Assembly: GCA_049999725.1 (NCBI GenBank)
Contig: JBNGIS010028367.1
Span: forward strand, 1 to 34,842
Direction of reading: 5' to 3'
Source of the DNA: Haplomitrium mnioides
Lineage: Eukaryota; Marchantiophyta; Haplomitriopsida; Calobryales
Length of the DNA stretch: 34,842 bases
Part shown: one piece after another, positions 19,491 to 30,600 of the stretch
How the letters are laid out: each line of letters begins with the position of its first letter
How positions within the stretch are numbered: the stretch's first letter is position 1
Translations under genes and position numbers: made by a program
The notes under the pieces: generated by a model
Seen by the model: only the letters and a program-made list of their open reading frames with translations
The model's database searches: none
What the model was told of the DNA's origin: nothing

Positions 19491-19534
19491 GTGTTCCAAT
19501 ATTTTGCTCTAATAGACCCAAAAAAAAAAAATCA
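19491..19534 (+). other. Junction with a poly(A) run
   Basis: Between the end of B's coding region and repeat D lies a run of 12 A (about 19519-19530) with no LTR. B therefore has no recognisable 3' LTR and ends here abruptly. Confidence 0.5.
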
Positions 19535-20211
19535 TTGCACTAGTGAAAGTCGAGGAAAAACTTCTTAGAAAAGTGTTTTGATTCACGTTTTTAAATACAT
19601 TGAGGTAGTATACTTCTAGAATTCGTATGCATTGTAAACTGTAATCCACCATGAGTTTGTGTTGACAAAAGGCTCATCCACAATACAAAATTGATCTCAA
19701 ATAAAAATAAGTCAAGTGATTTTGAGGTGGAATACCAGTTTAAACTCGCATGAATAAGATGCCCTCTAAAATGCATCTACTCATAAGATTCACTAGTTCA
19801 TGAAAATGTATAAACCTAGTTAAAAAAAATTTGTTGGATCACTATTTGTTCAAGACAAATATGTGTTTAGAAAGAATGACAAAATTCTACCTAGTTTATT
19901 TTCTACAAGCAAATTGCTCTTATATTTTTCCAAGAGAAGTAAATAGGTTAAAGCAAAACAAATGAGCCTTAGAGCTACTAGACTCTAGTCCAATTGCAAC
20001 TACTAAACTAGATCTATAGAAAGAACTTTCATTAAGAATCTCAATTCAAAGCAACTACGTTTACATTAATAATATGAGAACCTTGTTGTGAATGAGCAAA
20101 CATTACACTCTTATAAGAATATTTTCTAAAATCTATTGGATGATATTTTGATTACTTGCTTACACTAGTAAAGCATTTTTCACCTCTATACTCTTGGAGA
20201 TTTAGTATAAA
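19535..20211. repeat. Direct repeat D, copy 1, left part
   Basis: Matches 26290-27020 in the same orientation. Shared words include GAGGAAAAAC, TTTGAGGTGGAAT.CCA, TTCACTAG(T/C)TCATGA, CTACTAAACTAGATCTATA and AAAATCTAT. Identity by eye is about 75-80 percent. It stops at element C's 3' LTR edge, and its continuation is found at 25108. Confidence 0.8.
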
Positions 20212-20590
20212 TGAACTAAAAAACGAACTCCAAATGAGTAACAACTCAAAGATAACTCTAACAGAGTTATTCAACTAAATGCCAATATAGCAAGAACCCA
20301 ACCAAATGCCAAGTAAAACAATCCTACAAAGAGTATACAAGCAAAATCTCAAACAAATTGAGAGGAACTCTAGAATGAAGAGTTGAACAATGAAGTCCTT
20401 CTATTTATACTTGAGAAGAAAGTGTCATCTTACTTCCTTCACGTATAGGTTGCTTCACTTTCCAACCCTAAAATGACATTATACCACTATACTAAAAGTA
20501 ACTTCAAAAGCAAACAACCTAATATAATTTCACTAAAAGTATTTCAACCCTAAAAATGACCTTATATCACTTCCCTAAAAGTAATCCTCC
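20212..20590 (-). repeat. 3' LTR of chromovirus C
   Basis: On the minus strand it contains the U3 motif three times (TTAGTATAGTGGTATAATG at about 20476-20494 and two diverged copies at 20525-20580), then an AAGTATAAATAGAAGG promoter box at about 20400. Next comes U5, with TTGAGTTGTTACTCATTTGG, ending AGTTCA at 20212. The 5' tip (TGTAGTGGTAC) seen in the other LTR is missing here. Confidence 0.7.
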
Positions 20591-20920
20591 TTTGAATCGA
20601 TGAAGTTCTCATTATTGTTGGTACTTTCAAACAATTGAATAACATCTTAAAAATTTTTAACGTTAGAACATGGCTCTCAAATAGCATCATGAAATGGATA
20701 TCCTTTCGACAAAACCTTCTATGGAGTTTGTGGATGTTGCACTTGCTTGATAGCTCATTTTGCGAAAATGTGCATATTCTTCATGATTAAAAATAAACAT
20801 AATATGAGGAGGAATTTGAATATAGCTTGGAAAAGAAGATGGAATAAGAACAAAAGTCTTAAGTTTAGACACATAGAACATAAGATGAATCTTCATATCG
20901 AGAAGAAGGCCAAGTTTGTA
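20590..20920 (-). pseudogene. Chromovirus C chromodomain and integrase tether
   Basis: The frame 20896-20687 gives MKIHLMFYVSKLKTF (the conserved IHPVFHVSLLKPF tether end), then NHEEYAHFRKMSYQAS (start of the chromodomain). Another frame gives GYPFHDAIWEPCSN and DVIQLFESTNNNENFID, the second strand and terminal helix, before the LTR. Confidence 0.75.
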
Positions 20921-21965
20921 AACAACAAAAGAAAAAACTTGGGAAATAGAGCAAGGACCAATCCAAGATAGAGTTAACTTACGGAATTAAGTATCTAAAG
21001 ACAAGGAAAAATTGTGAGTACAGAGCATATTTTGGTCACCTAAAATATAAGAAAAATCACAATGATGTTTATGAGCATATTGTTTTGCTGATTTTGAGCA
21101 ATAGCAAGATGGTTATAGGCATCTTGCAAAGAAGAAGACAAGAAAGACAAAAATATGGAAATACTTAGAAAATTAGAAGTGGAAAGAGAAAGAAAACCAT
21201 CAGAAGCAAGAGGATGTTGACCCACATAAAGAAAGAAAAGAGAAGATCTAGTACTTGCTTGTTTGGATTTGTTGTAAATGAACTCCACAACTAGTAGGAA
21301 ACCATCCCATTTAGTGCAATGAAATTTGATAAATGCTCAAAGTATTACTTGCATAGCGCAAAGTTGGACCATCTATTTGAAGATGATAAGTCGTAGACAT
21401 AGACAACTTGGTATCGACAAGCTTAAACAACTTTTGCCAAAAACTTTTGAGTGACTTGTGGATCTCTACCAGATATTAGCACCTTGAACACTCCATAATA
21501 GCAAAAGATGGCATCGAAGTTAATTTTTTCTACATGTAAAGCATCTATTATCGGTGATAAATAAATTTTCTTGATAAGCTTGCCCACAAACATCATAATT
21601 TCAATAACTCACAGGGAATAGTTGGAAGTGAAGTGACAAGATCCAAACTTATATGTTTCCAATGAGTAGTAGGAATTGATATTGTTTGTAGAAGTCCAAC
21701 TTGTTTTTGAAACCTGGTTTTTGTTGACAACTTTTACAAGAACAAATAAAGTCGCAAATGTCTTGAGCTAGGTTTTGACCACCACCAACTGCACTGAAGC
21801 AGCTCTATAGTCTTGTCTTCTCTAAGATGATATGAGATTGAAATTTCATGTGCTTTCTATAAATAGACCATACAAAATATAGCATCATGTAGAACATATA
21901 TTTGATGGCCTCGATAAAAAATACTATCTCTAATAGAAAAAAGAATATTGACTATCTTTTACCAT
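20921..21965 (-). pseudogene. Chromovirus C integrase
   Basis: Pieces in order: KTFATLFVLVKVVNKNQVSK (finger end, near 21740), the THWKHISLDLVTSLP-like block holding the first Asp (near 21640), then NFDAIFYYYGVFKVLISGRD with the second Asp (near 21480). The best-kept part is 21288-21040: MEFIYNKSKQASTRSSLFFL, YVGQHPLASD and DAYNHLAIAQNQQ, which match the late integrase core. Many stops. Confidence 0.8.
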
Positions 21966-22019
21966 AGTCCTGCCCAAACAAGATCAAAGAAAGTATCTTC
22001 TTGTAGTTTTTGTTGATAA

Positions 22020-23060
22020 CTTTCAGTAGTTGTCTCACCAAGATGTAATATGCTAATATTTATCTCCTCAAATGAATTCAATCTATTATCTAGTCTTTAA
22101 TAGTAGTGTATGTGGATCTCCAAACCTTGGTAGCATATACCATTGTCATTTTCTCTATATCCCTTGTAGAATAACTTCTCTTTAATGCATTTAATCGGCG
22201 TGATATGAAGCCAATTAGGTGAGTTCCATCCTCAAACTCCTATACAAGAAGAGATTGCATCATTGAGTTGTTGAAATACCACTTGCACTTTGACAGTCAA
22301 TTGAAACTTGGCCTCATTGCCTAGTAGATCTGTAAGTAGTGCAACAATATGCATATAGTAATGGATAAATTACCAATAAAAGCTTGCCAATCCATTGAAG
22401 TCTCCAATGCCCTTTGTATTCTTTGGCGTTGGCCACTTTTTGATAGCCTAACTTTCTCTTCTTCCATCTTGATGTTATTTACAGACATTATATACCTTAG
22501 ACAAGTCACCTCTTGCTTCCAAAGTTCACACTTGGATATCTTACAATAAGACTTTCACTTGCACAACGCTTACAACACTTTTCTAACATAATCGTGATTC
22601 TTAGTTTCAATTTTACTAAAAATGAGAATATCATCCAAGAATACCAAAACAAAATTATCCAATAACGCATCAAAAACTTGATGCATTTAATTTATAAATA
22701 TGGTTGGGGCATTAGTTTGACCAAGTGTAAGAAATTTCCACTCAAAATACCTATATCTTGTGCAAAAGGCTCTCTTTGGCACATCATTTGGCTTGATTGG
22801 AATTTGCAAATAGCCACTTCAAATATTCAACTTAGAAAAGAATTGTACACCACTCAATTGATCCAACAAATAATCATTATATAGTAAAAAGTAAAAATTG
22901 TGCATTGTTTGTTTGTTGAGACCACGATAATCTATACAAAGATAAAATCCATCATCTTTCTTTGGTAAAAATAGCACCAATGGTCCTCAAGATGAAGTAT
23001 TTTATTGAATGAAGTCTTTTTTGAAAAGATCCAAAAAGGTTTTTGAACCTCTTCCAACTC
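22020..23060 (-). pseudogene. Chromovirus C reverse transcriptase and RNase H
   Basis: RT blocks occur in order: DDGFYLCIDYRGLNKQTMHN (near 22940-22890), LDQLSGVQFFSKLN, RYRYFEWKFLTLGQTNAP, and the catalytic FVLVFLDDILIFSK (FLDD at 22630-22641). Then KCELWKQEVTCLRY and DWQAFIGNLSITICILLHYL, the connection domain. RNase H is reduced to frameshifted pieces ending GFISRRLNALKRSYSTRDIEK. The RT catalytic Asp pair survives although the frame is broken. Confidence 0.85.
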
Positions 23061-23436
23061 TTGTGGTGACAATCTATATATAAGTCAATAAAAAAAATAC
23101 TTCTTAGCATCAACTCAATTTGAAAAAACATTCATTAGTCATTGTGTAAACTCTTTGGCAAATCCTTTGTAACACATTTGCAAACTCCTTCAAAATATCA
23201 TCAATAAATGAATTAGGCATAGATTTCCCTCCCTACCTACTCAAGTCTATGATAGCATTGATCCAAACATCAAAGACAAGAAAATATTTCTCCATAGAAG
23301 TGATGCGCTAAACTATTTCAACCATCTTCACCAATGATACCAGGTGCCTCAAAAGAAAGTGCTTGCTTTGTAAAGTTACTAGAATTTTTCATTTGACCCA
23401 ATCAACTTGCGTATCAGTCTTCAAACCAAAGCAAGC

Positions 23437-23721
23437 TTAAAATAATGTCATATTAAACCAATGCAATTTCAAATTGTATAAATTCCACATACTCATTTTC
23501 AATCTTAGAAGAATTAACTTTTTGAGATTGGAACACATCATTTTTTTGCTATCAACTATATTCACAAAATCTTTTTTGATAGGCATAACTTTTGTTTTGA
23601 TTCTCTTAGCAAAACGTAATGACATGAAATTTTCATAACTTTTACAGTCCACCAATATTTTACAAGAATTCTCATCAATCATACCTTCAAAGTGGAACAA
23701 TGTATTTTGAATTATTTCCAT
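23437..23721 (-). pseudogene. Chromovirus C aspartic protease
   Basis: 94 open codons. FEGMIDENSCKILVDCKSYE carries the active-site Asp in DCKS, where DSGS or DSGA is usual, followed by FMSLRFAKRIKTKVMP and VNIVDSKKM. This is the start of a Ty3 pol. The active-site Gly is replaced by Lys, so it is inactive whatever the frame. Confidence 0.75.
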
Positions 23722-24660
23722 GTTTTTAGTTCAATTGAACCTAATCAAGCTCTCAATTAGTCGCTCAACTGGTTTTACTGAGATTTGTCATTTTCTTAGT
23801 TCTTTTCTTCCTCTATTGTTGCTTGAACAAAAAGGTAAAGTCAATCCTAGCAATGTGAACAATTTGCAATCCTATGACCAAGTTGTCGACAATAAAAGAG
23901 ACCTCTATTTTGGCATATGCACTGATGCTCCACATTGATGAGTGCGAGTTGTTGCATAGTATCAATCTTCATGGTCACAACGCCATTTGGTGGAACACGT
24001 ATGTTTAGTAAAACAAGTTGAGGGTGTGGTTTAGCTTATATAGTAGCAAGTGGGAAGTCATACCATTCAACCATGCACACTGCTTCTTCTATTTTAGATG
24101 TATATCTCATGGTCACTTCCATCCTCGTGTGAGGCTTCCTTTGTGAAAAAAACAACCTAAAGTTTCTCTCTCATATATTAGGAAATCACATGATGGTACT
24201 ATGAAATTGTGTAACATCACTCCTTATTGAACCAATTTAATTCAATTCTACCAAACAATCTCTTGCTACTTTTGCAGCATTTAGAACACTAAATTTTAAA
24301 ATTGCTACAACTTTGAATTCAAACAAAGAAACAATAGGAGTAGCAAATCTACATTTTTTTTTTCTTTATTTGATATCTCCATAAAGTTTTTCCAACTCTT
24401 TCTAATTTTCCAACCATCTCTAATGTTTGTAGCTTTAAAATATTGCTCTCAATCAAACAAGAAATTCTCAATTGCACAAGGAAATATCTTCTCATCATAT
24501 TCTTTTGGCTTTAGAAAGCGCACACAATTATTGTGTTTTCTAAATGACACTCTTTCACTCATTTGCATTTGAGCTTTCAAAAGGCAAGAAAGATGTTAAA
24601 TTTGTTGTTGCATTACTTGAATCACCGCTCCACTTGTTCCTTGATTCTCCATATAGTTCA
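23722..24660 (-). pseudogene. Chromovirus C gag
   Basis: Starts MENQGTSGAVIQVMQQQI at about 24650. The capsid piece AIENFLFD-stop-EQYFKATN lies near 24470-24420, matching B. A degenerate zinc knuckle (LFYCRQLGHRIANC, first Cys lost) lies near 23905-23865. The capsid part between has frameshifts and a low-complexity poly-A/T tract near 24355. Confidence 0.7.
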
Positions 24661-24662
24661 TT

Positions 24663-24676
24663 AGCTCGAATTCCAA
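24663..24676 (-). other. Degenerate primer-binding site of chromovirus C
   Basis: The minus strand reads TTGGAATTCGAGCT, two or three changes from the TTGGTATCAGAGCT of element B, at the same distance from the gag start. Confidence 0.6.
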
Positions 24677-25107
24677 TATAAAAAAGATCAAAGAAAAACT
24701 TAAAATGAGCAATATTTCAAAGATAACTCTAAGTGAGTTATTAAACCAAATGTCAAGAAAGGCAGTCTTACAAAGAGGACACAAACAAAAGCTCAAACCA
24801 AGTGATAAAAACTCTAGAACAAGAAGTTGGGCAATGAAGCTCTTCTATTTACACTTGAGAATAAATCTTACTTCCTTCGCTTACAAGTTACATTGCTTAT
24901 CAACCCTAAAATTAATATTCTACTACTTGAATCACTAAAAGTACCTTCAAAGACTAGCAACCTTATACCCCTTTACTAAAAGGATTTCAACCCTAAAAAT
25001 GATCTTATACCACTCCAATAAAAGTAATATTTCTTTAGTAGTTACTACCATTCCCTTCACTCTTCTCTATTTTCTTATAAATAACACAACAACATGCTTG
25101 TACCACT
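24677..25107 (-). repeat. 5' LTR of chromovirus C
   Basis: The minus strand starts TGTAGTGGTACAAGCATG at 25107, with TATTTATAAG soon after. Three U3 motif copies (25028-24905), a GTGTAAATAGAAGAGCTTC promoter/R region near 24840, and a U5 matching B follow. About 430 bp. Confidence 0.7.
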
Positions 25108-25560
25108 ACATTCGGCCCCCTACAGATTGCAAAGCTCCTAGACTACTTAGAGCATGAACTAAATGTATTTAGAGAACTCAAAATTTAAGCATATAACCAA
25201 GTAAGAAGGAGTAAAGTGAAACTCATCAACAATACTTCTTGTCAAACCAAAGAGATAAGAAAGCTCTATTGATATTAAAAAGCTCCAAAAGAGTACAACA
25301 AGCCAAATGTTGCATTGGAAATTCATGATGATAATAAGAGTGAGAAGATTTGCAAGAACAACCATCACAAACACCACTAAAATCCCTACATGAAACAATG
25401 ATACATTTTAGCAACACAAGCAAATTCCAAAGGGCATATACAGCTTCAACTACCTGCTCAAACCAAGTGCCCTCCCTCACTTTTTGCCCATGTAGTGGCA
25501 AATAAGTGCATTAGCCCCAAAGTTCCTCCGAGATTGACCTCAAGTCACATAATGTTATGC
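25108..25560. repeat. Direct repeat D, copy 1, right part
   Basis: Continues copy 1 after element C. Bases 25260-25560 match 27090-27360 (GTACAACAAGCCAAATGTTGCATTG is one shared run, here given only as a landmark from its first bases GTACAACAAGCC; CATCACAAACACCA; CCCATGTAGTGGCAAA). The minus frame is open (91 codons) and Cys/His-rich, as in copy 2. Confidence 0.75.
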
Positions 25561-26289
25561 TTTGCTAATATTCCAAACAAATAGCCAACAATACATGAAA
25601 TATAATTTTTCCATACTTAAAACTAGTTTGAGATTGCTTCAATGTTGTAAGCCAATCACCAACAACATGCAAACTCTATGCTTGGTCCTTTTTCCAATCC
25701 TATACTCTGATAGGCCACACAAGAAACCAAGTATTTGATCTCCTCTTATTGTAATGTTTGAGCTCACTACTAGTTCATTTCTTTTTTTGAATTTTTAAAG
25801 TGGCACCAACATTTCTCAAACAACTCACATTTTGAAAGAGGAATATTCTTGTCACTTGTCAACCCAAAAACACTCAAAACTCTAGTATTCTTTTGTTGGT
25901 GCAAGCCATTTCTTTGCACATAATTTTCATACCCACATGTATTAAGTGCTCTAAGGTTTTGCTCATTTTCTGGAAGTGGTAGGAAAACTTAGACATAATG
26001 TTGGCTACCATTGCTCTCCAAACCTAGTAGTAAAATTTTTTTAATAAATGAGTAATTGGAAAAAAAAGTTGTTTAGCAACAAGGAATGAGAGAGATAGCA
26101 ATTGAAAGAGAAAGCATGAATTGAGTTAAATGTTTAAAAGTCCAAACTAGCATAAGGGCAACATGGATTGAGTGCAACCCACTTATTTGTAAGAAAGAGA
26201 AGAGAAAGAAAAGTAAGAATATATTAATTAACCAGAAAATTAGTTTAAGAATCAAATTTCACAATTTTAGCCAAATGAATTTCAAATCA
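25561..26289. other. Spacer between the two D copies
   Basis: No gene recognised. Near 25580-25690 are phrases resembling the 15960-16010 and 16290-16335 LTR fragments (TTGCTTCAATGTTG, ATAGCCAACAATA). If D copies are LTRs, this 0.7 kb would be the whole internal region of a non-autonomous element. Confidence 0.35.
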
Positions 26290-27360
26290 AGGGACTAATA
26301 AGAGTCAAGGAAAAACCTCCAAGAAGAGTGCTTCACTCCATGTTCTTAAATACACCGAGGAAGTATGCTCCTAGAACTTGCATGTGCTGCAAATTATAAT
26401 CCAGAATTAGTTTCCATTGATATAAACCTCAATCACAGTAAAACATTGATCTCATAGAAAAACAAATCAAGTGGCTTTGAGGTGGAATGCCAATTTAAGC
26501 TAGCATGAATAAAATGCATCTACGTATAACATTCACTAGCTCATGATAAGGTATAAACCTTGAAAACATAATTATTTAATGCCAAAGACAGCAACTTGCC
26601 CTTACCAAACACAAAATCAATAATTGGAAAATAATCTAAAAGCTTTATTAGATCTGTGTTTGTTTAAGACATACATGTGTTAAGAAGAGAATGACAAAGT
26701 TCCACCTACATTTATTTTCTGAAAGCAAAATTCTTTGATGTTTTCCCAAGAAAAGTACATGGGTTTGGGCAGAACAAAAGAGTCTTAGAACTACTAGGCT
26801 TTAGTCTAATCGTGACTACTAAACTAGATCTATAACAAGAGCTTGCTCTAAGAATACCAAGCAACTGCATATCTGTTATAAGCATGGGAACCTTGATATG
26901 AATTTATAAGCAGTATACTCTTGTAAGTTTATTTTGTAAAATCTATGTGACAATATTTTGCTTACTTACCTACACCAGCAAAGCATGTGTCATCCGCATT
27001 GTCTCAAAGATTTGTCTTGTCAATAGTTTCTAGATTAAAGAGAAATAAACACATAGTCTTATAGCCAAGCCAGAGAGATAAAAAAAAGCTCCAAAAATGT
27101 AAAAACACCCCAAAAAAGTACAACAAGCCAAATGTTGCATTGCCAAATCATGATGATAATAAGAGTGAGTAGGCTTGTGATGACAACCATCACAAACACC
27201 AACGCAATCCTTGCATGAAACAATGATATAGTTTAATGACATAAGAAAAATACAAAGGGCACACACAACTTCAGATGCTTGCTCAGAAGAATTTACCCAT
27301 GTAGTGGCAAACAAGTGGAGCAACCCCAAAGTTTCTTTGAAATTGACCCGGAGTAGTATA
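26290..27360. repeat. Direct repeat D, copy 2
   Basis: Uninterrupted copy of about 1.07 kb. It aligns to 19535-20211 and then to 25108-25560, which shows that copy 1 is split by chromovirus C. No coding domain recognised. Confidence 0.8.
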
Positions 27361-30300
27361 GTGGTGAGGGCATAGAGCTGATGATATTGAAGGAGAATGG
27401 GGAGAGGAGAAACAAAGCCTATCCTTGTTTAATTGTCAAAACTAAGAAAGAACACTAAATTTGGTCATGTCATCCTTCCACTAACAGTTGACTATAGTGG
27501 CTAGGGTCAAGATATGAGTAGTTCTAATAGTTAACAGTCAACTAATGACTTATAAAAGTATAACAACTCATCTCAATAGTCTAATGCTGCAGTGATATTT
27601 CCTAGGGCTAGCGAGCATGCAATCTAATAGAAAGGTGTCTTGCGAACAGGTTCATGGAGGAAGAAGGAAAGGAAAGAGCTAGTGATCTACTATATCTAGA
27701 ATCACTAGCATTAAGCAACACTGAAACTGAACCAAGACTAACTCCTAGATTTTAATCGTGAGCTAGCAAACTTGACATAAGAATCACACAATGACGGCTT
27801 ACTCAATATTGGGAGGGTTTGTGATTTTCTATTTCACTCATGAGCACTTACAAGGTCGTTTATGTCTAAGAGTAGGGATACTCTAAGTTAAACTTTGGCC
27901 ACAACAACACAACTCTACTCATGTCTAACCAATCGTAATATTGGGTGATAGTATGAGTACTGAGGTTGGGGAATGGAACATATTGTAACTTCAGGCTTGA
28001 TAATCCAGTACAACCTATCATGTGTAATGGTGAATCTACCCTATTAAATGACGACACTAGATAGCTCTGAACTGCTAGATAACGGGAGGAACCCAAGGGG
28101 TAAAAGCTCAAACTCGGCCACAAGATACAACAATTATAACTCTAAAGTTGGAACTAAGTGCAACATGGGCCGACAATAGTTCTGATAGCCAAGGGTATCT
28201 AATGTCGAAAGCAACTAGTATTTGTTTGGGGCTAAATTTGGTAAGGCTAAACACCAATAACTTAACATCGGTTATGAGCCAATCATAGTTCTTATAGCAA
28301 AGTAGATCAAGACATCAACTAACATTCAGTCCTCAACGTATGGATAGATTGTCAAAATCCCAAGGAGGCTAAGTTTTGTGGGGATTAAACCTAGAAAATC
28401 AAGCAATTAAACATTTGAAATTTAGAGATCTGACTTTGGGAGTCTAATCTTTAGGTATAACCTCAAGGGTTCCATTGTTTGAGCGCAATGGTTAAACTTC
28501 CTCTTTTTAAGCATCGTCGGGTAGCAGAAGGATCTGTGAAATGATGCAGAGACCTAAGAATTGATGAGGAGATTGGTTGCAAACAAAAGTGATGATTCGA
28601 CTATGTTTATGAGTTGCAATGAAGATAGAGGCTTAAGGGATGTTGGGCAGCAGCAAGGAGTCACAAATCATGAAAGGAGATAGGGCTAGTGGTAGACCGG
28701 TATCAAGACACCAACCAAATGGTAAGCACCTGAATAAAAAACAAACTACGAATAACAAAGGTTCTGGTGGTAGAGATGGATCGAATAAAGGGAGAACACA
28801 AAGGGAGAAACCATAAACCACTGAATTGACATTCAATAGGCTGATGCTACAACAAAAGAACATGATATCCCAAACATTGGGATTCGATGGGTTTTTAACT
28901 ACCAAGTAATGGGGCCGAAAATAACTAATATGAAGACAGAACATTACTAGTATGGATTGGAATGATCACTCAATGCTCTAGAAAGTGGAATGATGCCACT
29001 AGAAGTGGAATCAAATCCAGAGCATTGGAAGACAACAATGAATAATAGTGAGAAACAACGTCAATAGGCACTTGAAAAAATCCTTCTCAATTGACTAACA
29101 ATCCCAGATATCCGTAGGAAAACTAGTGACAAGAACGGATTGTGAGAGATAGGGGAGAGAGCATATAAGGTGTATCTAACTCAAGCTAATCCTATCATCC
29201 ATTGATCGATAAATCTTACTAATCGTAAGAATGGGCGTAAGTGACAAATAGAAGATATGTCCATATATTTGAAGGTTTACTTTTGAACTTTGGGTAGACA
29301 TACAACTCGATACTTGGTAACAAGGGGAGTCACTATAGGAATAACAAACCACAATACATAACCAAGGAAATTCCAATGCAAAGGCAAGACGCAACTTTAT
29401 TTAGCTTTTCAAATCAACTCAAAAGGTACAAAACATAGCCGAATATAAACGCTAAGGATTCCAAACCTTTAGATCACACCTTAGGTATAACTACTATGTT
29501 TCTATAAGTGAACCAATACTAGAGAACCAAACTTTTAGTAGGTGAAGCTTAAGCTTAGACATACATACCACAACTACTTACACAAAGTTACAAAATAGAA
29601 ATGCAATCACAAAAGTCAGTGCTAGACTTTTTTTTTATATAGTCCCCTATTATGCTCTGAACATATTAGGATTCTACAATAAAACTTAGGAACATAACAC
29701 ATAATGAGATAGGCTCTTTTTCTAATGCTAGTCTTCTTTCTAAAGCCTCAATGATCACAACCACACTGACAGATTTCACAAACACATAGACATGATGATT
29801 ATTAGACATTGACTCAAATAGGAATAACATTGACATAACAAATGTGAACAAGCACCCTATAGATAGATGATGTTACGAACATATATTATCAAACTAACCA
29901 AAATTCTTCTTTAGGAACTCGTAATCGAGACGTAGCTAAAATTTTGATGTAGACATCCAACAACACAAACCCTCCAGAGGTCAACTACACCTAGAGAACT
30001 CTTATTTGTATTCACAACATATATCCTCTATTTCACCATATAATCAACATCATAAGGTGATGAGGAGCAGAAGCGATGTTCGTGTTGTAACTTCTTTCTC
30101 TCTTAATTATTAACAAATAAACAATTAAAAATAGACTCATAAGAAAATACTAAACCCTTCCCACAACCCTTGAGAATATTTACCACATAAGTGAACTGCT
30201 CGTTCATTTTTTTTTAATGTCTTGATACTCAACAAGCTTTCTGATCTGAATTGAGTCACACTTGCTCATTTTTGAATCATAAACGTTTAGTTCTAGTCTA

Positions 30301-30600
30301 AACATGATTCCTAACATATTAGAAACTAAAATTGAAGTATTTTTGTTGCCAAAGTCATTGGAGAGCCAATAATGAGTCAATGTAGTTCCAATTAAGCCGC
30401 TGATTAGTCAATGTAGATCCCATTGAGCTCCATAATCACTATTTTGTGCTCTTTAAGCTATACCATCCTTGCCAATCTATACAAGGTTTGGTTTTTTTAG
30501 TTTTTGTACTTTGGGATTCCAAATTGATTCCCTTGACTTGACTTTTGGTATGCTTGGTCTTTTCCTCAAGTTTTATATTTATTATTTCAAAAAAAAGTTT
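27361..30600. other. No recognisable gene
   Basis: No frame shows a domain. The plus frame at 28640-28810 is short, basic and Gly/Asn-rich (SGRPVSRHQPNGKHLNKKQT), like a retroelement RNA-binding gag or LINE ORF1 tail, but no zinc knuckle or catalytic motif supports it. Probably old, unidentified repeat debris. Confidence 0.4.

Larger units (their letters stand above)
20212..25107 (-). mobile_element. Chromovirus C, near full-length, decayed
   Basis: Minus-strand order: 5' LTR (25107-24677), PBS, gag, protease, RT, RNase H, integrase, chromodomain, 3' LTR (about 20590-20212). It is 4.9 kb and interrupts repeat D. It is a close relative of B in opposite orientation, sharing the gag start, U3 motifs and chromodomain end. 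No frame is intact. I found no matching 5-bp target duplication (ATAAA left, TTCGG right). Confidence 0.8.

Noticed and set aside
25226-27329. Cys/His-rich minus frames (VCDGC..K..HSYYHH) present in two copies, first considered a conserved small gene
   Set aside because: They belong to the two copies of repeat D. Differences between copies change amino acids freely, with no sign of selection on the protein.
28633-28944. 103-codon minus frame
   Set aside because: Pro/Leu/Cys-rich with no family pattern; the opposite strand has an equally unconvincing basic frame. Neither is supported.
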